Of a stretch of 30,851 bases of DNA, positions 12,689-20,649 are shown in pieces. A program made the translations under genes and the position numbers. The DNA is from CAZDHT01 sp964505325. Its GTDB lineage: Bacteria; Planctomycetota; PUPC01. Each line of letters opens with the position of its first letter. Position 1 is the first letter of the stretch. The notes below the pieces were generated by a model, which was given only the letters and a program-made list of their open reading frames with translations, had not been told where the DNA came from and made no database searches. The stretch lies in NCBI GenBank assembly GCA_964505325.1, contig CAZDHT010000032.1, positions 1 through 30,851 on the forward strand, read 5' to 3'.

Positions 12689-15327
12689 CCGCCGAAAAAG
12701 CCGGGCAGATACAAGCCGCCCAGGGCAAGCAGGCGGCTGACGCCATCGAAGCAGCGGACGCCGCAAGGAAAGTCGCCGAAGAGGCGCTCACAGCGGTGCA
12801 GGATGCGCAGAGCATCGCCCGAGAGGCCGCCGAAAAAGCCGGGCAGATACAAGCCGCCCAGGGCAGGCAGGCGGCCGACGCCATTGAAGCAGCGAACGCC
12901 GCGAGGAACGTCGCTGACGAAGCACTACGGACCGCAGCGGGGGCCGCGGAGAAGAAGCAAGTTGCCGAAGCCATCCAAGCGGCAGAGAGTGCAAACAGCG
13001 CAGCGCAGGAGGCGCTGAGAGCGGCTCAGGATGTTGGCGAGAAGGCCGGGCGCATGCACGCCGCCGAGACCGAGCAATTAGCCGGCGCCGCCCAGATAGC
13101 GGAAGCTGCGAGGAACGCAGCCGAGCACGCGGTCGAAGCAGTCCGTCACGCGGAGGGCGTTGCCCGCGCTGCGGCCGAGAAAGCCGAACAGGCGCAGACC
13201 GGTGAGCATCAGCGGGCAACTGATGCCATTCAGGTCGCGGAAGCTGCCCGGAAGGTGGCTGACGACGCGCTGAGGGCTGCGCAAGAGGCAACTGACCGAG
13301 CGGACCGGATGCAGGCGGCCGGGGACCACAGCGCCGCCGAGGCCACCAAGGCGGCCGAAGGTGCGAGGAAGGTGGCAGAAGAAGCGCTGAAGGTCGCAGC
13401 AGACGCCGCAGGGAAGAAGGAGTTCGCTCAGGCCGTCCAGTCAGCGGAAGCCGCGAGGAAGGTGGCCGAGGAGGCGCTGCGGGCCGCCCGCCGAGCCAGT
13501 AAGGGCCAGCAAGCCGCAGAGGCCATCCAGGTGGCGGAAGCCGCACAGAAGGCGGCTGACGACGCGCTGAAGGCCGCACAAAAGGCGACAGAACGAGCGG
13601 ATCAGATGCGGACCGTTGACAATCAGCAGGCGGCCGAAGCCACCGCGGCGGCGCAAGCCGCCAGGCGCATCGCCGAGGAAGCGCTCGAGGCCGCTCGCCG
13701 AGTCAGTGAGGACCAGCAAGCCGCCGAGGCCATCCAGGTGGCGGAAGCTGCGAGAAAGATCGCGGAGGATGCGCTGAAGGCCACCCGCGAGGCGGGCGAC
13801 AAGAAGCAAGTCGCTGAAGCCGTCCGGTCCGCACAAGCCGCGGAACAAGCGGCGGAGGACGCGCTGAAGGTCGCACGCGAAGCTACCGAGCGGGCCGACC
13901 AAATGCAGTCAGCCGAGAACCGGCAGGTGGCCGAGGCGACCCGGTCCGCGGAAGCTGCGAGAAGGATCGCGGAGGATGCGCTGAACGTGGCACGCGAAGC
14001 TACCGAGCGGGCCGACCGAGTGCAAACGGCCGAGAACCAGCAGGTGGCCGAGGCGACCCAGTCCGCGGAAGCTGCGAGAAAGATCGCGGAGGAAGCGCTG
14101 AAGGCCTCCCGCGAGGCGGGCGACAAGAAGCAAGTCGCTGAAGCCGTCCGGTCCGCACAAGCCGCGAAACAAGCGGCAGAGGACGCGCTGAAGGCTGTAC
14201 GCGAGGCCACCGAACGAGCCGATCAGACGCAGGCCGCTCAGGGCGACCGGGCCACGCAGGCCATCGAAGCAGCGGCCGCCGCGAAGAAGGTGGCCGACGA
14301 AGCCCTGACAGCCGTGCAGGGCGCGCGAGCCGTGGCCCGCGAGGCGACTGAAAAAGCCGACCAGATGCACGCGGCTGAGAAGACCCAAGCCGCCGCAGCC
14401 ATCGAAGCCTCGGAAGCCGCGAGGAAGGTGGCCGAGGAGGCATTGGGGGCCGCACGCCGAGCGACCCAGCATGCCGCCGAGACAGGAGCTACGCAGAACC
14501 GGCAGGTCGCAGAGGCCATCCAGGTGGCGCAAGCTGCGAAGAAAGCTGCGGAGGATGCGGTGAAGGTCGCAGCGGACGCCGCCGACAAGGAGCAAGTCGC
14601 TCAGGCCGTCCAAGCGGCAAACGCCGCGAAGAAGGCCGCTGAAGATGCGCTGAGCATCGCCCGCCAAGCCGCCGAACGAGCCGATCAGGTCCAGACGACT
14701 GGGAACCAACAGGTCGCTGAAGCAATCCACGTGGCGCAAGCTGCGAAGCAGGCGGCCGAGGAGGCGCTGAACGTCGCGCGCCAAGCCGGCGAAAGGACCG
14801 ACCAGACGCAGCTCGCCCGGAGCCAGCAGGCCGCGGAAGCAGTCCGGGCGGCGGGGGCCGCAAAGGAGGCGGCCGAGAATGCGCAGCGAGCCGCCCAGGA
14901 AGCGGCCCAGAAGGCAGCGGAGAGAGCCGACCAGATCCAGGCCGCCGAGAGCAAGCAGGCCGGCGAGGCCGCCCAGGCGCTGGCGGCCACCAGAAAGGCC
15001 GTCGTGATCACGAACCAGGCTGCAAAGGCCGCTATCAAGGCGGCCGAGGTCGCGCAGAGGGCCGCCCGCGAGGCCGCCGAAAAGGTCGGCCAGGTGCAGG
15101 CTGGCGACGCGCAGCAGGCGGCCGAAGTCATTCGGGCGGCGGAGGCCGCGGTCAGGGCGGCCGAGAGCGCGCAGCAAGCCGCGCAAGAAGCCCTGGCGCG
15201 CCTGCGCGGCGACAGCGCCCGGCAGGCACCGGCGGGCCAAAGCAGGGGAGTGACTCGCGGTCCTCAAGGGCGAACAAGACGCCCATTCCAGCCGGGCGGC
15301 CGCGGCAAGGACCGCGCCATTCTCTGA
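12031..15327 (+). CDS. Alanine-rich helical repeat tail, C-terminal part (probably continues the GspE/PilB-fused protein)
   Basis: 1098 residues of almost pure Ala/Glu/Lys/Arg/Gln helix, open at its 5' end into the gap. Repeats have the pattern A-E-A-A-R-K-V-A-E-E-A-L with a following A-T-E-R-A-D-Q-M-Q segment. Units of 39 residues (for example around 13876-14109) and 46 residues (138 bases, tandem at 12634 and 12772) differ by one heptad, and a 30-residue variant with GDKKQVAEAV also occurs. The regular Ala core and charged flanks predict a long coiled coil or extended rod; there is no signal peptide or membrane segment. The end (about 15200-15327) changes to a Gly/Arg/Pro-rich basic tail ending in GKDRAIL. 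I know no homologue by sight; LEA-like, TolA-like and apolipoprotein-like repeats are compositionally similar. No independent start codon with a ribosome binding site is seen near its beginning, which favours fusion with the ATPase. Confidence 0.75.
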   Translation, partial: AVEAVRHAEGVARAAAEKAEQMRTAQGENVTKAVQSAEAAKKVAEEALKVAADAAEKKEVAEAVQAAETARKVAEEALTAVQEVQSAAQAATEKAEQAQTGEHQRATETVRAAVAARSIAEDALKAAREATERADQMRTVDNQQVAEATAAAQAARRIAEEALEAARQASEDQQTAEAGQSRLAESGQAAEAIQAAKAARKVAEEALTAVQDAQSIAREAAEKAGQIQAAQGKQAADAIEAADAARKVAEEALTAVQDAQSIAREAAEKAGQIQAAQGRQAADAIEAANAARNVADEALRTAAGAAEKKQVAEAIQAAESANSAAQEALRAAQDVGEKAGRMHAAETEQLAGAAQIAEAARNAAEHAVEAVRHAEGVARAAAEKAEQAQTGEHQRATDAIQVAEAARKVADDALRAAQEATDRADRMQAAGDHSAAEATKAAEGARKVAEEALKVAADAAGKKEFAQAVQSAEAARKVAEEALRAARRASKGQQAAEAIQVAEAAQKAADDALKAAQKATERADQMRTVDNQQAAEATAAAQAARRIAEEALEAARRVSEDQQAAEAIQVAEAARKIAEDALKATREAGDKKQVAEAVRSAQAAEQAAEDALKVAREATERADQMQSAENRQVAEATRSAEAARRIAEDALNVAREATERADRVQTAENQQVAEATQSAEAARKIAEEALKASREAGDKKQVAEAVRSAQAAKQAAEDALKAVREATERADQTQAAQGDRATQAIEAAAAAKKVADEALTAVQGARAVAREATEKADQMHAAEKTQAAAAIEASEAARKVAEEALGAARRATQHAAETGATQNRQVAEAIQVAQAAKKAAEDAVKVAADAADKEQVAQAVQAANAAKKAAEDALSIARQAAERADQVQTTGNQQVAEAIHVAQAAKQAAEEALNVARQAGERTDQTQLARSQQAAEAVRAAGAAKEAAENAQRAAQEAAQKAAERADQIQAAESKQAGEAAQALAATRKAVVITNQAAKAAIKAAEVAQRAAREAAEKVGQVQAGDAQQAAEVIRAAEAAVRAAESAQQAAQEALARLRGDSARQAPAGQSRGVTRGPQGRTRRPFQPGGRGKDRAIL
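12634..12909 (+). repeat. Tandem 138-base (46-residue) repeat inside the alanine-rich tail
   Basis: The unit beginning GTCGCCGAAGAGGCGCTCAC occurs at 12634 and again at 12772, exactly 138 bases later, with a handful of substitutions; a third diverged unit begins near 12910. This is the least diverged pair I saw in the tail and indicates recent expansion by whole codon-multiple units. Confidence 0.85.
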
Positions 15328-15392
15328 GCCGCCCAACCGGCACACACGCCTCCATTCTCACCGCTCGCGCCGGCCTCGTTCTGAGATTACCA

Positions 15393-15421
15393 TTGAAAAG
15401 GCGCGTCGCCTCTGCTAACAT
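15393..15421 (+). promoter_or_regulatory. Probable sigma-70 type promoter of the PtsN/V-ATPase operon
   Basis: TTGAAA (15393-15398), 17-base spacer, TAACAT (15416-15421) preceded by TGC as an extended -10. The spacer contains a small inverted repeat AGGCG/CGCCT (15399-15411). The stretch 15416-15428 (TAACATCTTTCAC) matches 3238-3250 in 12 of 13 bases. It lies 54 bases upstream of the PtsN-like start, and this 148-base interval holds no gene. Confidence 0.6.
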
Positions 15422-15475
15422 CTTTCACTTGAGTCGTCTGTTGACGTGCCGCCGTTCGCATGAGAGCGCCTGGAC

Positions 15476-15940
15476 ATGAGACTTACGGAGATTCTTGACC
15501 CCAGCGTAGTCAAGACCGGCCTGGAGGCGCTGGACAAGGAGGAGTGTTTCGAGGAGTTGATCGACCTGTTGGTCCGGGCCGGCCGGATCAAGGACCGCGA
15601 GCGGGCCCTGGAGGCTATCTACGCGCGCGAGAGAGAGCGCAGCACGGGGATCGGCAAGGGCGTTGCCATTCCGCACGGCAAGGACGAGTCGATCGGGCAG
15701 ATCACCGCCGCTGCTGGCACGTCGCACGAGGGCATCGAGTTCGAAGCGCTGGACGAGCAGCCGGTGTACCTGGTGTTTCTGGTGCTGGCTGAGTCGGACA
15801 ACCCAGGCCCTCATCTGCAAACACTTTCTGAGATCGCCACGTGCATCAACACCCCCGGCCTGTACGACAGGCTGGTCAACGCGAAGACGCCGGAAGAATT
15901 CCTGAAGCTGCTCGAGCTGCCCGACGACGAGGTGCTGTGA
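15476..15940 (+). CDS. PTS IIA domain protein, PtsN/fructose type
   Basis: A 154-residue stand-alone PTS EIIA of the fructose/mannitol/nitrogen-regulatory family, cytoplasmic. The phosphoacceptor is His67 in GKGVAIPHGK (60-69), and the second conserved His113 is in NPGPHLQTLSEIA (109-121). Length equals E. coli PtsN (IIA-Ntr). Such proteins pass or sense a phosphoryl group from HPr/NPr and, when free of transport domains, regulate other systems such as potassium uptake. No other PTS gene is visible in the window. It is the first gene after a likely promoter and ends four bases before the V-ATPase stalk gene, so it probably belongs to that operon. Regulation of the ATPase or of the ion gradient is inference. 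Confidence 0.9.
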   Translation: MRLTEILDPSVVKTGLEALDKEECFEELIDLLVRAGRIKDRERALEAIYARERERSTGIGKGVAIPHGKDESIGQITAAAGTSHEGIEFEALDEQPVYLVFLVLAESDNPGPHLQTLSEIATCINTPGLYDRLVNAKTPEEFLKLLELPDDEVL

Positions 15941-15944
15941 AACC

Positions 15945-16277
15945 GTGAAAGAGACCATCGCCGAAATGCTCAAAGTCGAGGCCGAGGCGAAAAAGATCGT
16001 CGCCGATGCCCAGGCGGAAGCGACGGAGATCGTCCGGGCGGCCCGCGCCCAGGCTGCCGCCATTCAGACCGAGGCCGACCGCAACGCACAGGCCCGAGCG
16101 GCGGCCCTCGTCAAGGACGGCGTCGAAGAGACGCAGAAGCGCCGGGACGAGATGCTGGCGGAGATCGACCGAAGGATTGAGGGCCTGGGCCATGTCGCAT
16201 CGGATGCGGCCGAGGCGGCGCGGCAGGTCATTCTTGCAGCGCTGACCGGCCAGGAAGAAGTAGGCGGCGGTCAGTGA
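15945..16277 (+). CDS. atpH: V/A-type ATPase peripheral stalk subunit H/G-like
   Basis: A 110-residue, highly charged helical protein (KVEAEAKKIVADAQAEATEIV...) of the size and pattern of the AhaH/subunit G stalk protein, which forms a right-handed coiled coil with subunit E and holds the catalytic head against the membrane subunit I. The sequence is too low in complexity for a firm family call, but it stands in the usual first position of an A/V-type operon. The GTG start at 15945 lies four bases after the preceding stop. The following 56 bases (16278-16333) are non-coding. Confidence 0.75.
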   Translation: MKETIAEMLKVEAEAKKIVADAQAEATEIVRAARAQAAAIQTEADRNAQARAAALVKDGVEETQKRRDEMLAEIDRRIEGLGHVASDAAEAARQVILAALTGQEEVGGGQ

Positions 16278-16333
16278 CCGGTTGCCCGTGACCACCGGGA
16301 ACGCGCACACATCTGCACTGACCGCTGATCGCT

Positions 16334-17356
16334 ATGTCGAGTCCAGACTTCATCATTGCCAAAGTCCGGGGGATGCGCGGCAAACTGTACGAAGGGGAGA
16401 GGCTGTATCGGCTGTGTAGCGCACCCAGCGTGGAGGAGCTCGCCGCCACGCTTGCACCCGGCGAGCCCATCGGCGACACCATCGGATTGCAGCGGCATCT
16501 CACCGCTCAGCACATCGACGGGCTGCACCAGATTCTAATCCACCTCGACGGCTGGCAACGCCAACTGTTTCTCTGGATATTGCGCCGGTACCAGGTCGAG
16601 AATCTCAAAGTCCTGCTGCGCGGCTGGGCCACCAAAGCGGAGCCGTCGCTGCTGACCGCGTACACGGTCAGCCTGCCCAAGGAACTTGCCCTGCCCACCC
16701 AAGCCCTGATGAACTCCCCCGACCTGGAAGCCCTGATCGCACAGATCCCGGTCCCGCAATTACGGGAGGGAGCTCTGACCGGGCTGGGCGAGTTCGAGGA
16801 ATCCGGCCGCCTGTTCTTCGTAGAGGCGGGGATCGACCAAGCCTACTTGGCGGAGCTCCTCAACCGCGCGGAGCGCGCCAGGGGCGAGGCGCAGACGCCG
16901 GTGCAGGAGCTGGTGAATCTGGAGCTCGACATCTACAACGCGATGCTGGTGCTCCGGGCGCTGTTCGACTACTCGATTCTGTTCAACAAGGTGCGGGGTC
17001 TCTTCGCGCCGTTCGGCGCTCACGTGGGGCTGCGCGTCCTGGAGGAGATGCGCCACGCGCCCGACCTCGACGCCGCGGCACAGCTCATCCCGCCGGCGGC
17101 GCTGGGGACGAGAGGCCCGGCACCGTCCGCAGACGCAGTCGAAACGGCGATGTGGGAGAACCTGTACCGGGCGGCGAACCGGCGCTACTACTCATGTGTC
17201 CTGGACTTCGGCGCCATCGCCGCCTTCTACTACATCAAGCGGGTCGAGTTGAGGAACCTCATCAAGATCAGCGAGTACATCCGGTACGGCGAGCACGGCG
17301 GCGCCATACGGAAGCAATTGATCGGTCGGGTTGCCGAACCGGTGGGGACCCCCTGA
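16334..17356 (+). CDS. atpC: V/A-type ATPase subunit C (AC39 family)
   Basis: A 340-residue subunit that links the rotor shaft (D and F) to the membrane c-ring. It shows the all-helical vATP-synt_AC39 pattern: an N-terminal KVRGMRGKLYEGERLYRLC, the ILRRYQVENLKVLLRG segment (about 83-98), ELDIYNAMLVLRALFDY in the middle, and the C-terminal AAFYYIKRVELRNLIKI with the family's characteristic xEvrNLrkI. Length is typical. No strong Shine-Dalgarno precedes the ATG at 16334. The gene lies between H and I, whereas in the common HIKECFABD order it follows E. Confidence 0.88.
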   Translation: MSSPDFIIAKVRGMRGKLYEGERLYRLCSAPSVEELAATLAPGEPIGDTIGLQRHLTAQHIDGLHQILIHLDGWQRQLFLWILRRYQVENLKVLLRGWATKAEPSLLTAYTVSLPKELALPTQALMNSPDLEALIAQIPVPQLREGALTGLGEFEESGRLFFVEAGIDQAYLAELLNRAERARGEAQTPVQELVNLELDIYNAMLVLRALFDYSILFNKVRGLFAPFGAHVGLRVLEEMRHAPDLDAAAQLIPPAALGTRGPAPSADAVETAMWENLYRAANRRYYSCVLDFGAIAAFYYIKRVELRNLIKISEYIRYGEHGGAIRKQLIGRVAEPVGTP

Positions 17357-17357
17357 G

Positions 17358-19280
17358 ATGCTCACGTCCGCGCGAATGAAGAAGATCGAAATCTTGACGC
17401 TCGTGGCGGACGAGCCGAAGGTGACCGAGACGGTAGGCGAGCTGGGCGTGCTGCACCTCACCAAGGCGCCCGCGGAAGGGGGCGCCCTCCCGGTCGAGGG
17501 GCCGGAATCCCGTGAGAACCAATCGCACGTGGAGGAGCTGGAGGCCCGCGCCGGCGCGCTGTGCGACGCGCTGGGGATCGGTGCTGCGGAGCCGCCCGCC
17601 AGCATCCCCTACTCGGCTTTGTATGAACTTGAGAGGGATCTCAACCGGATCGAGTCCGAGGTAAGCGAGATCGCCGCCGCGCGCGAGACGCTGTCCGCGC
17701 ACCGCAGCAAGGTCGAGAAGCTTCTGCGCGACACCTCGATCCTGCGCGACATCGATGCCCCCGTCGAGCAACTCGAAGACATGAGCTTCCTGCACTTCGC
17801 CATCGGCGGCATGACCGGCGGCGGCGCCAGCGCGGCCGAGCAGGAACTTGGCGACCGGGCGGTCGTCCTGCCGTACAAGACCCCCTACGGCGACAGCAAG
17901 GTTGTTGCCATCTCCAGCAAGAAGGGGCGCTGGGCGCTGGAGTCCGCCCTGGAGAAGCACGGCTTCAAACGGGACGGCCTTCCCACCGACGAGAAGGGTG
18001 TCCCGTCCAGGATCGCCGAGCTGGCCGAGCAGCGGCTGGAGCAACTGCTCGAGCGAACGCGCGAGAACAACCAGGCCATCCGCGCAGCCGCGGAACAGCA
18101 CGGCGAGCAGCTCCGCGCCATCCGCCGCCGGCTCCAGACGGAACGCCGGATCGTGAAGGCCCGCGAGAACTTCGCCCACACCTGGGCCACCATGCTCATC
18201 ACCGGCTGGGTCCCCGAGGAGAAGCTCAACGCGCTGTGCGAGACCGTGCTCGACATCACCAGGCAGCGGGCGATCATCGAGGTCCGCGATCCGCTGGCCG
18301 AGGACGGCCCGCCGCCCACGATGATGAAGAACCCGTCGATATTCCGCCCGTTCGAAGTGCTCGTCTCGGCCTATAGCACGCCCCGCTACAACGAGATCGA
18401 CCCGACGCCGTTCCTCGCCATCCTGTTCCTCCTGATGTTCGGCATGATGTTCGGCGACGTGGGCCACTCGGCGATCCTGTTCATCACCGGGCTGATCGTG
18501 TGGCGAAAGGCCAGGGCTCGCGTCCGCGACTTTGGGATCATTCTCACCTGGTGCGGCGTCTCCGGCGTGATCTTCGGGCTCGTCTACGGCAGCTTCTTCG
18601 GCATCGAGTTTCGCGGCGTGGACCTGATGGGCAGCGTCGAGAGCTTACTCCAGATCACCGTACTGTTCGGCGCCGGCGTGATCACCATCGGCTTGATCCT
18701 CAACATCATCAACCGGCTCCGCCGCCGCGAATACCTGCACGCCTGGTTCGACAAGTTCGGGATCGTCGGCGCACTGTTCTACGTCGGATCGCTGACGCTG
18801 ACGATCCGCGCAGCGGTCGGGGGCCGGGTCGGGTGGCTGCCCGTCGTGCTGCTGGTGGTGGCGCCGGTCGGGTTGCTCGTCGTGTACCGTCCGGTGGTGT
18901 TCCTGCTGCGGAAGTGGCGCGGCCGGCCGCCCGAGGGCGAAAATTTCTTCCTCGTGGTGTTCGAGAGTGTGATCGAGGCGTTCGAGGCGGTGCTGCTGTA
19001 CATGGCCAACACGCTGTCGTTCGCACGGCTCGCGGCGTTTGCCCTTGCCCACGCCGGCCTGTCGCTCGCCATATTCGAGATCATGGACATGGTCCAGGGC
19101 CTGCCGGGCGGGCCGGTTTGGGCCGCCATCGTGTTCATCCTCGGTACGCTCGTCATCCTGCTCTTGGAAGGCCTGATCGTCGCCATCCAGTCAATGCGTC
19201 TCCAGTACTACGAATTCTTCAGCAAGTTCTTCCAGGGCGACGGCCGGCGCTACGAGCCGTTCAGCCTCAAGGCAAGGTAA
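17358..19280 (+). CDS. atpI: V/A-type ATPase subunit I (subunit a homologue)
   Basis: A 640-residue membrane subunit that forms the ion half-channels beside the c-ring. The N-terminal half (to about 345) is cytosolic, with long charged helices and VPEEKLNALCETV typical of the family. The C-terminal half has about seven hydrophobic helices starting at FLAILFLLMFGMMFGDVGH (about 352). Arg557 in LSFARLAAFALAHAG corresponds to the essential ion-pathway arginine. The ATG at 17358 starts one base after the subunit C stop; a second in-frame Met at 17376 (MKKIEIL) is an equally reasonable start, since many homologues begin there. Confidence 0.93.
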   Translation: MLTSARMKKIEILTLVADEPKVTETVGELGVLHLTKAPAEGGALPVEGPESRENQSHVEELEARAGALCDALGIGAAEPPASIPYSALYELERDLNRIESEVSEIAAARETLSAHRSKVEKLLRDTSILRDIDAPVEQLEDMSFLHFAIGGMTGGGASAAEQELGDRAVVLPYKTPYGDSKVVAISSKKGRWALESALEKHGFKRDGLPTDEKGVPSRIAELAEQRLEQLLERTRENNQAIRAAAEQHGEQLRAIRRRLQTERRIVKARENFAHTWATMLITGWVPEEKLNALCETVLDITRQRAIIEVRDPLAEDGPPPTMMKNPSIFRPFEVLVSAYSTPRYNEIDPTPFLAILFLLMFGMMFGDVGHSAILFITGLIVWRKARARVRDFGIILTWCGVSGVIFGLVYGSFFGIEFRGVDLMGSVESLLQITVLFGAGVITIGLILNIINRLRRREYLHAWFDKFGIVGALFYVGSLTLTIRAAVGGRVGWLPVVLLVVAPVGLLVVYRPVVFLLRKWRGRPPEGENFFLVVFESVIEAFEAVLLYMANTLSFARLAAFALAHAGLSLAIFEIMDMVQGLPGGPVWAAIVFILGTLVILLLEGLIVAIQSMRLQYYEFFSKFFQGDGRRYEPFSLKAR

Positions 19281-19309
19281 CCGAAGGCCGGACATTGCGA
19301 GGAGGTCCC

Positions 19310-19678
19310 ATGAGCAAAGGCAGATTGATCCGATTCATCGTTGTCTCCAGCGCGCTAATGCTGGCCGTTGCAGTGACGCTCAGCCTGGCGCTGGCCGATG
19401 CCGCGAAGGCCCAGGGCAGCCCGGGCCAGGTCAATGCGGTCCGGCCGCATCCGCAAGCGGGCTCCATCGCGCTGGCGGCGGCCGTCTCGATCGCGGCTGG
19501 GATGCTGGGCGCCGGCTACGCAGTCGGCCGGGTGGGTGCGGCGGCGCTGGGCGCCGCGGCCGAACGGCCGGAGATCACCGGCCGCGCCCTGCTGTTCGTG
19601 GCGATCGGCGAAGGGATCGCCGTGCTCGGCTTCGTCGGCGGCCTGGTGCTGGCCCGCTACATGATCATTGGTGGGTAG
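19310..19678 (+). CDS. atpK: V/A-type ATPase subunit K (c-ring proteolipid) with signal-like N-terminus
   Basis: A 122-residue proteolipid whose ring carries ions through the membrane. After an N-terminal hydrophobic segment (about 8-30) ending in ADAAKAQG, which looks like a cleavable signal peptide (AKA before Gln35), there is a single helical hairpin: 51-83 rich in Ala/Gly and 92-119 with the ion-binding Glu101 in FVAIGEGIAVLGF. One carboxylate per two-helix unit implies the high ion-to-ATP ratio suited to ATP synthesis. The residue after Glu101 is Gly and no Gln is seen in the first hairpin helix, so the usual sodium-ligand pattern is absent and protons are likely. AGGAGGT at 19300-19306 gives a strong start. 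Confidence 0.92.
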   Translation: MSKGRLIRFIVVSSALMLAVAVTLSLALADAAKAQGSPGQVNAVRPHPQAGSIALAAAVSIAAGMLGAGYAVGRVGAAALGAAAERPEITGRALLFVAIGEGIAVLGFVGGLVLARYMIIGG

Positions 19679-19687
19679 AGACGCCCT

Positions 19688-19993
19688 GTGGAATGCTTCG
19701 TGATCGCCGATGAGGATACCGTGCTCGGCTTCCGCTATGCCGGCGTGGAGGGCCAAGCGGTCCGCACCCCGGACGAGGCGCGCGCCGCGCTGGCCGAGCA
19801 ACTCGAGGCCGCCCGGGCCGGCCTCATCATCATGACCGACGACATCGCCAACGAGCTGGGTGACGAGATCAGCCGGCTGCGGTTCAAGTCGCGCACCCCG
19901 CTCGTCGTTCAGATCCCCGGCCCCGACGGCCCCGAGCCGGACCGACCCGACCTGCTGGGCCTGATCCGCGAGGCGGTGGGCATTAGATTCTAG
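19688..19993 (+). CDS. atpF: V/A-type ATPase subunit F
   Basis: A 101-residue central-stalk subunit, matching the usual length. It begins with the family pattern VIADEDTVLGFRYAGVEG (5-22), then AGLIIMTDDIANEL (44-57), and PLVVQIPGPDG (71-81) close to the end. It is a Rossmann-like regulator bound to subunit D. A GTG start at 19688 is used, nine bases after the subunit K stop; the ribosome binding site is weak. In the standard order F follows C and precedes A; here it precedes E. Confidence 0.9.
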   Translation: MECFVIADEDTVLGFRYAGVEGQAVRTPDEARAALAEQLEAARAGLIIMTDDIANELGDEISRLRFKSRTPLVVQIPGPDGPEPDRPDLLGLIREAVGIRF

Positions 19994-20010
19994 GAGCATT
20001 CGACCTCGTT

Positions 20011-20649
20011 ATGGCGGAAGAGAAGAAGGAACAGGCGCTGGCGGATGAGATTCTGGCGGATGCCCGCCGCCAGGCGGAGCGGAAGCTCATCCGGGCCAAG
20101 AAAACGGCGGAGCGGATCGTCAAATCCGCCACTTCTCGGGTCGAAGTCATCATGGGCAGGGCGGTCAAAGCGGCGGAAGAGACGCTGCAGCACCGGGCCA
20201 AGATGATCTTGGCCGACGTGCCCCACCAGGAGCAGGTCCGGATCATCCGAGTCAAGGAGCAAGTGATCGGCCGGTTGTTCTCCGAGTCGCTGGCCGCGTT
20301 GCGGTCACGCAAAGGGTACGACGTGATGTCGGTGCTTGTCCGGCTGGGCTGCGACGCGATCGCCTGCCTGCCGGGCGACAGCTTCGTGGTGCGGGCCGCG
20401 GCGCGGGACGTGGCTGCGCTGGGCGGAGAGCTTGCCGAACGCACCGTCGCCGAAGTCGGGAAGACGCAGAACCGAGACGTCACCGTGGAGATCGTGCCGT
20501 CGGACGAGCTCTCGGACGGCGGCGTCATCGTGCAGACGGCCGACGGCCGGCGAATGGTGGACAACTCGTTCGCCACCCGGATGCGGCGCACCCGCGGACG
20601 CCTGCGCCGCCGGATCGCGGAACGGATCTTCGGAGAGGGCTCAGAGTGA
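20011..20649 (+). CDS. atpE: V/A-type ATPase subunit E
   Basis: A 212-residue peripheral-stalk subunit. The N-terminal half is a charged helix (EILADARRQAERKLIRAKKTAE) that would pair with subunit H. The C-terminal globular half has the expected YDVMSVLVRLGCDAIACL and GGVIVQTADGRRMVDNSF (about 172-190) that contacts the B subunit. Length is normal. The stop overlaps the GTG of subunit A (GTGA, 20646-20649). Confidence 0.92.
   Translation: MAEEKKEQALADEILADARRQAERKLIRAKKTAERIVKSATSRVEVIMGRAVKAAEETLQHRAKMILADVPHQEQVRIIRVKEQVIGRLFSESLAALRSRKGYDVMSVLVRLGCDAIACLPGDSFVVRAAARDVAALGGELAERTVAEVGKTQNRDVTVEIVPSDELSDGGVIVQTADGRRMVDNSFATRMRRTRGRLRRRIAERIFGEGSE

Noticed and set aside
11160..15200. CRISPR-like or satellite array
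   Set aside because: The periodicity is in codon multiples (30, 39, 46 residues) and conserved mainly at the protein level; there are no short identical repeats with unique spacers.
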